A DNA stretch of 64,000 nt from Batillaria attramentaria (lineage: Eukaryota > Mollusca > Gastropoda > Batillariidae), in NCBI GenBank assembly GCA_018292915.2, contig JACVVK020000055.1:206001-270000 (forward strand), written 5' to 3'. Position 1 is the first letter of the stretch. The number at the start of each line of letters is the position of its first letter. The position numbers and the translations under genes are program-made. The notes under the pieces are model-generated. The model did not search any database and was not told the origin of the DNA. It saw nothing but the letters and a program-made list of their open reading frames with translations. Of this stretch, positions 63,506 through 64,000 are shown piece by piece.

Positions 63506-64000
63506 TTATTGTAACTTTCTCCACCCTCCCCCCCCCCCCCTCTTCGCCCAGCAACTTTTGAATATAGGATGACAAAATCGTAAAAAGCTAGTGGTCAGTG
63601 ACATCTTGTTTGACACATTATCAACCATCAGCCCTCTCCGTTTTGTTTAGCTAGAAGTTAAAAAAGTTAGCCCATAGGACCACATATTTCAGTAGTTTTG
63701 ACAGAGAAGTGCGTGAGTTTGCTGTTCACCAAATCCAGACACGAAAGTGATTTTAATTCAAACGACTTTTTCATGTTCATGTAAAGTAGCTGAAACAACC
63801 AGGAAGTTGAAAAACCTTCAGTTGCCTTCATGTGGAGATTTGCACTCCCCACTATCACGGTGGGTGGTCAAAATAGCGGGTGTTTTCCTGCCGCTGCTTC
63901 GATTCAAAAGTTTTCACGACTGCTCTCAGCTATTGAAAGCCATGACATTGTGTTCCAGATATGGTGCATGTGTTCGTGAGTTTGTTTACACGTCTTTACA
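63506..64000. other. No feature seen
   Basis: AT-rich unique sequence with a C run near 63528-63540; no domain, exon or repeat recognised. Confidence 0.5.

Overview
This is a eukaryotic genomic window with short spliced exons and long introns. It holds many (AC)n, (CT)n and poly-G/poly-C tracts and many small transposon remnants. The proteins are clearly animal. The tRNA-derived SINE families, small DNA transposons and repeat-rich introns suggest a lophotrochozoan, most likely a marine gastropod mollusc. That placement is an inference; nothing here fixes the species.

Layout. (1) 1-2.7 kb: intergenic, with a full-length SINE carrying perfect target-site duplications and a hAT-like remnant. 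(2) 2.7-7.7 kb: a head-to-head pair, HYPK (minus, 3 exons) and an SLC25A44-type mitochondrial carrier (plus, 3 coding exons). (3) 7.7-12.2 kb: no gene seen. (4) 12.2-27.0 kb: TEX9 on the minus strand. I could rebuild all 12 coding exons (404 codons) in frame. Its 7.6-kb first intron contains a probable nested same-strand gene, a P-element-like transposon with a THAP exon, a SINE and a non-LTR RNase H fragment. (5) 27.4-38.2 kb: an RFX5/RFX7-type transcription factor on the plus strand (8 coding exons, 2,407 aa), whose start lies about 455 bp from the TEX9 start. One of its introns is a textbook U12-type AT-AC intron inside the DNA-binding domain. (6) 38.2-44.6 kb: long 3' UTR or intergenic, with a hAT MITE. 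(7) 44.7-62.3 kb: a very large gene I do not recognise (8 coding exons, 2,315 aa, glutamine-rich), rebuilt with every splice phase agreeing. (8) 62.3-64 kb: 3' flank with a truncated SINE.

How the genes relate. TEX9 and RFX7 are, as I recall, also head-to-head neighbours on human chromosome 15q21.3, so this looks like ancient conserved microsynteny around a shared promoter. HYPK acts in the cytosol as an N-terminal acetyltransferase/ribosome partner, and the SLC25A44-type protein imports branched-chain amino acids into mitochondria; they share a promoter region but no obvious pathway.

The most unusual items are the U12 AT-AC intron in RFX7; the P-like element with an 8-bp target-site duplication whose empty site is preserved 32 kb away; the two copies of the element that hosts it, each ending about 30 bp upstream of a 3' splice site in the same orientation as transcription; a tandem array of nuclear-receptor half-sites in a TEX9 intron; and the large unrecognised gene.
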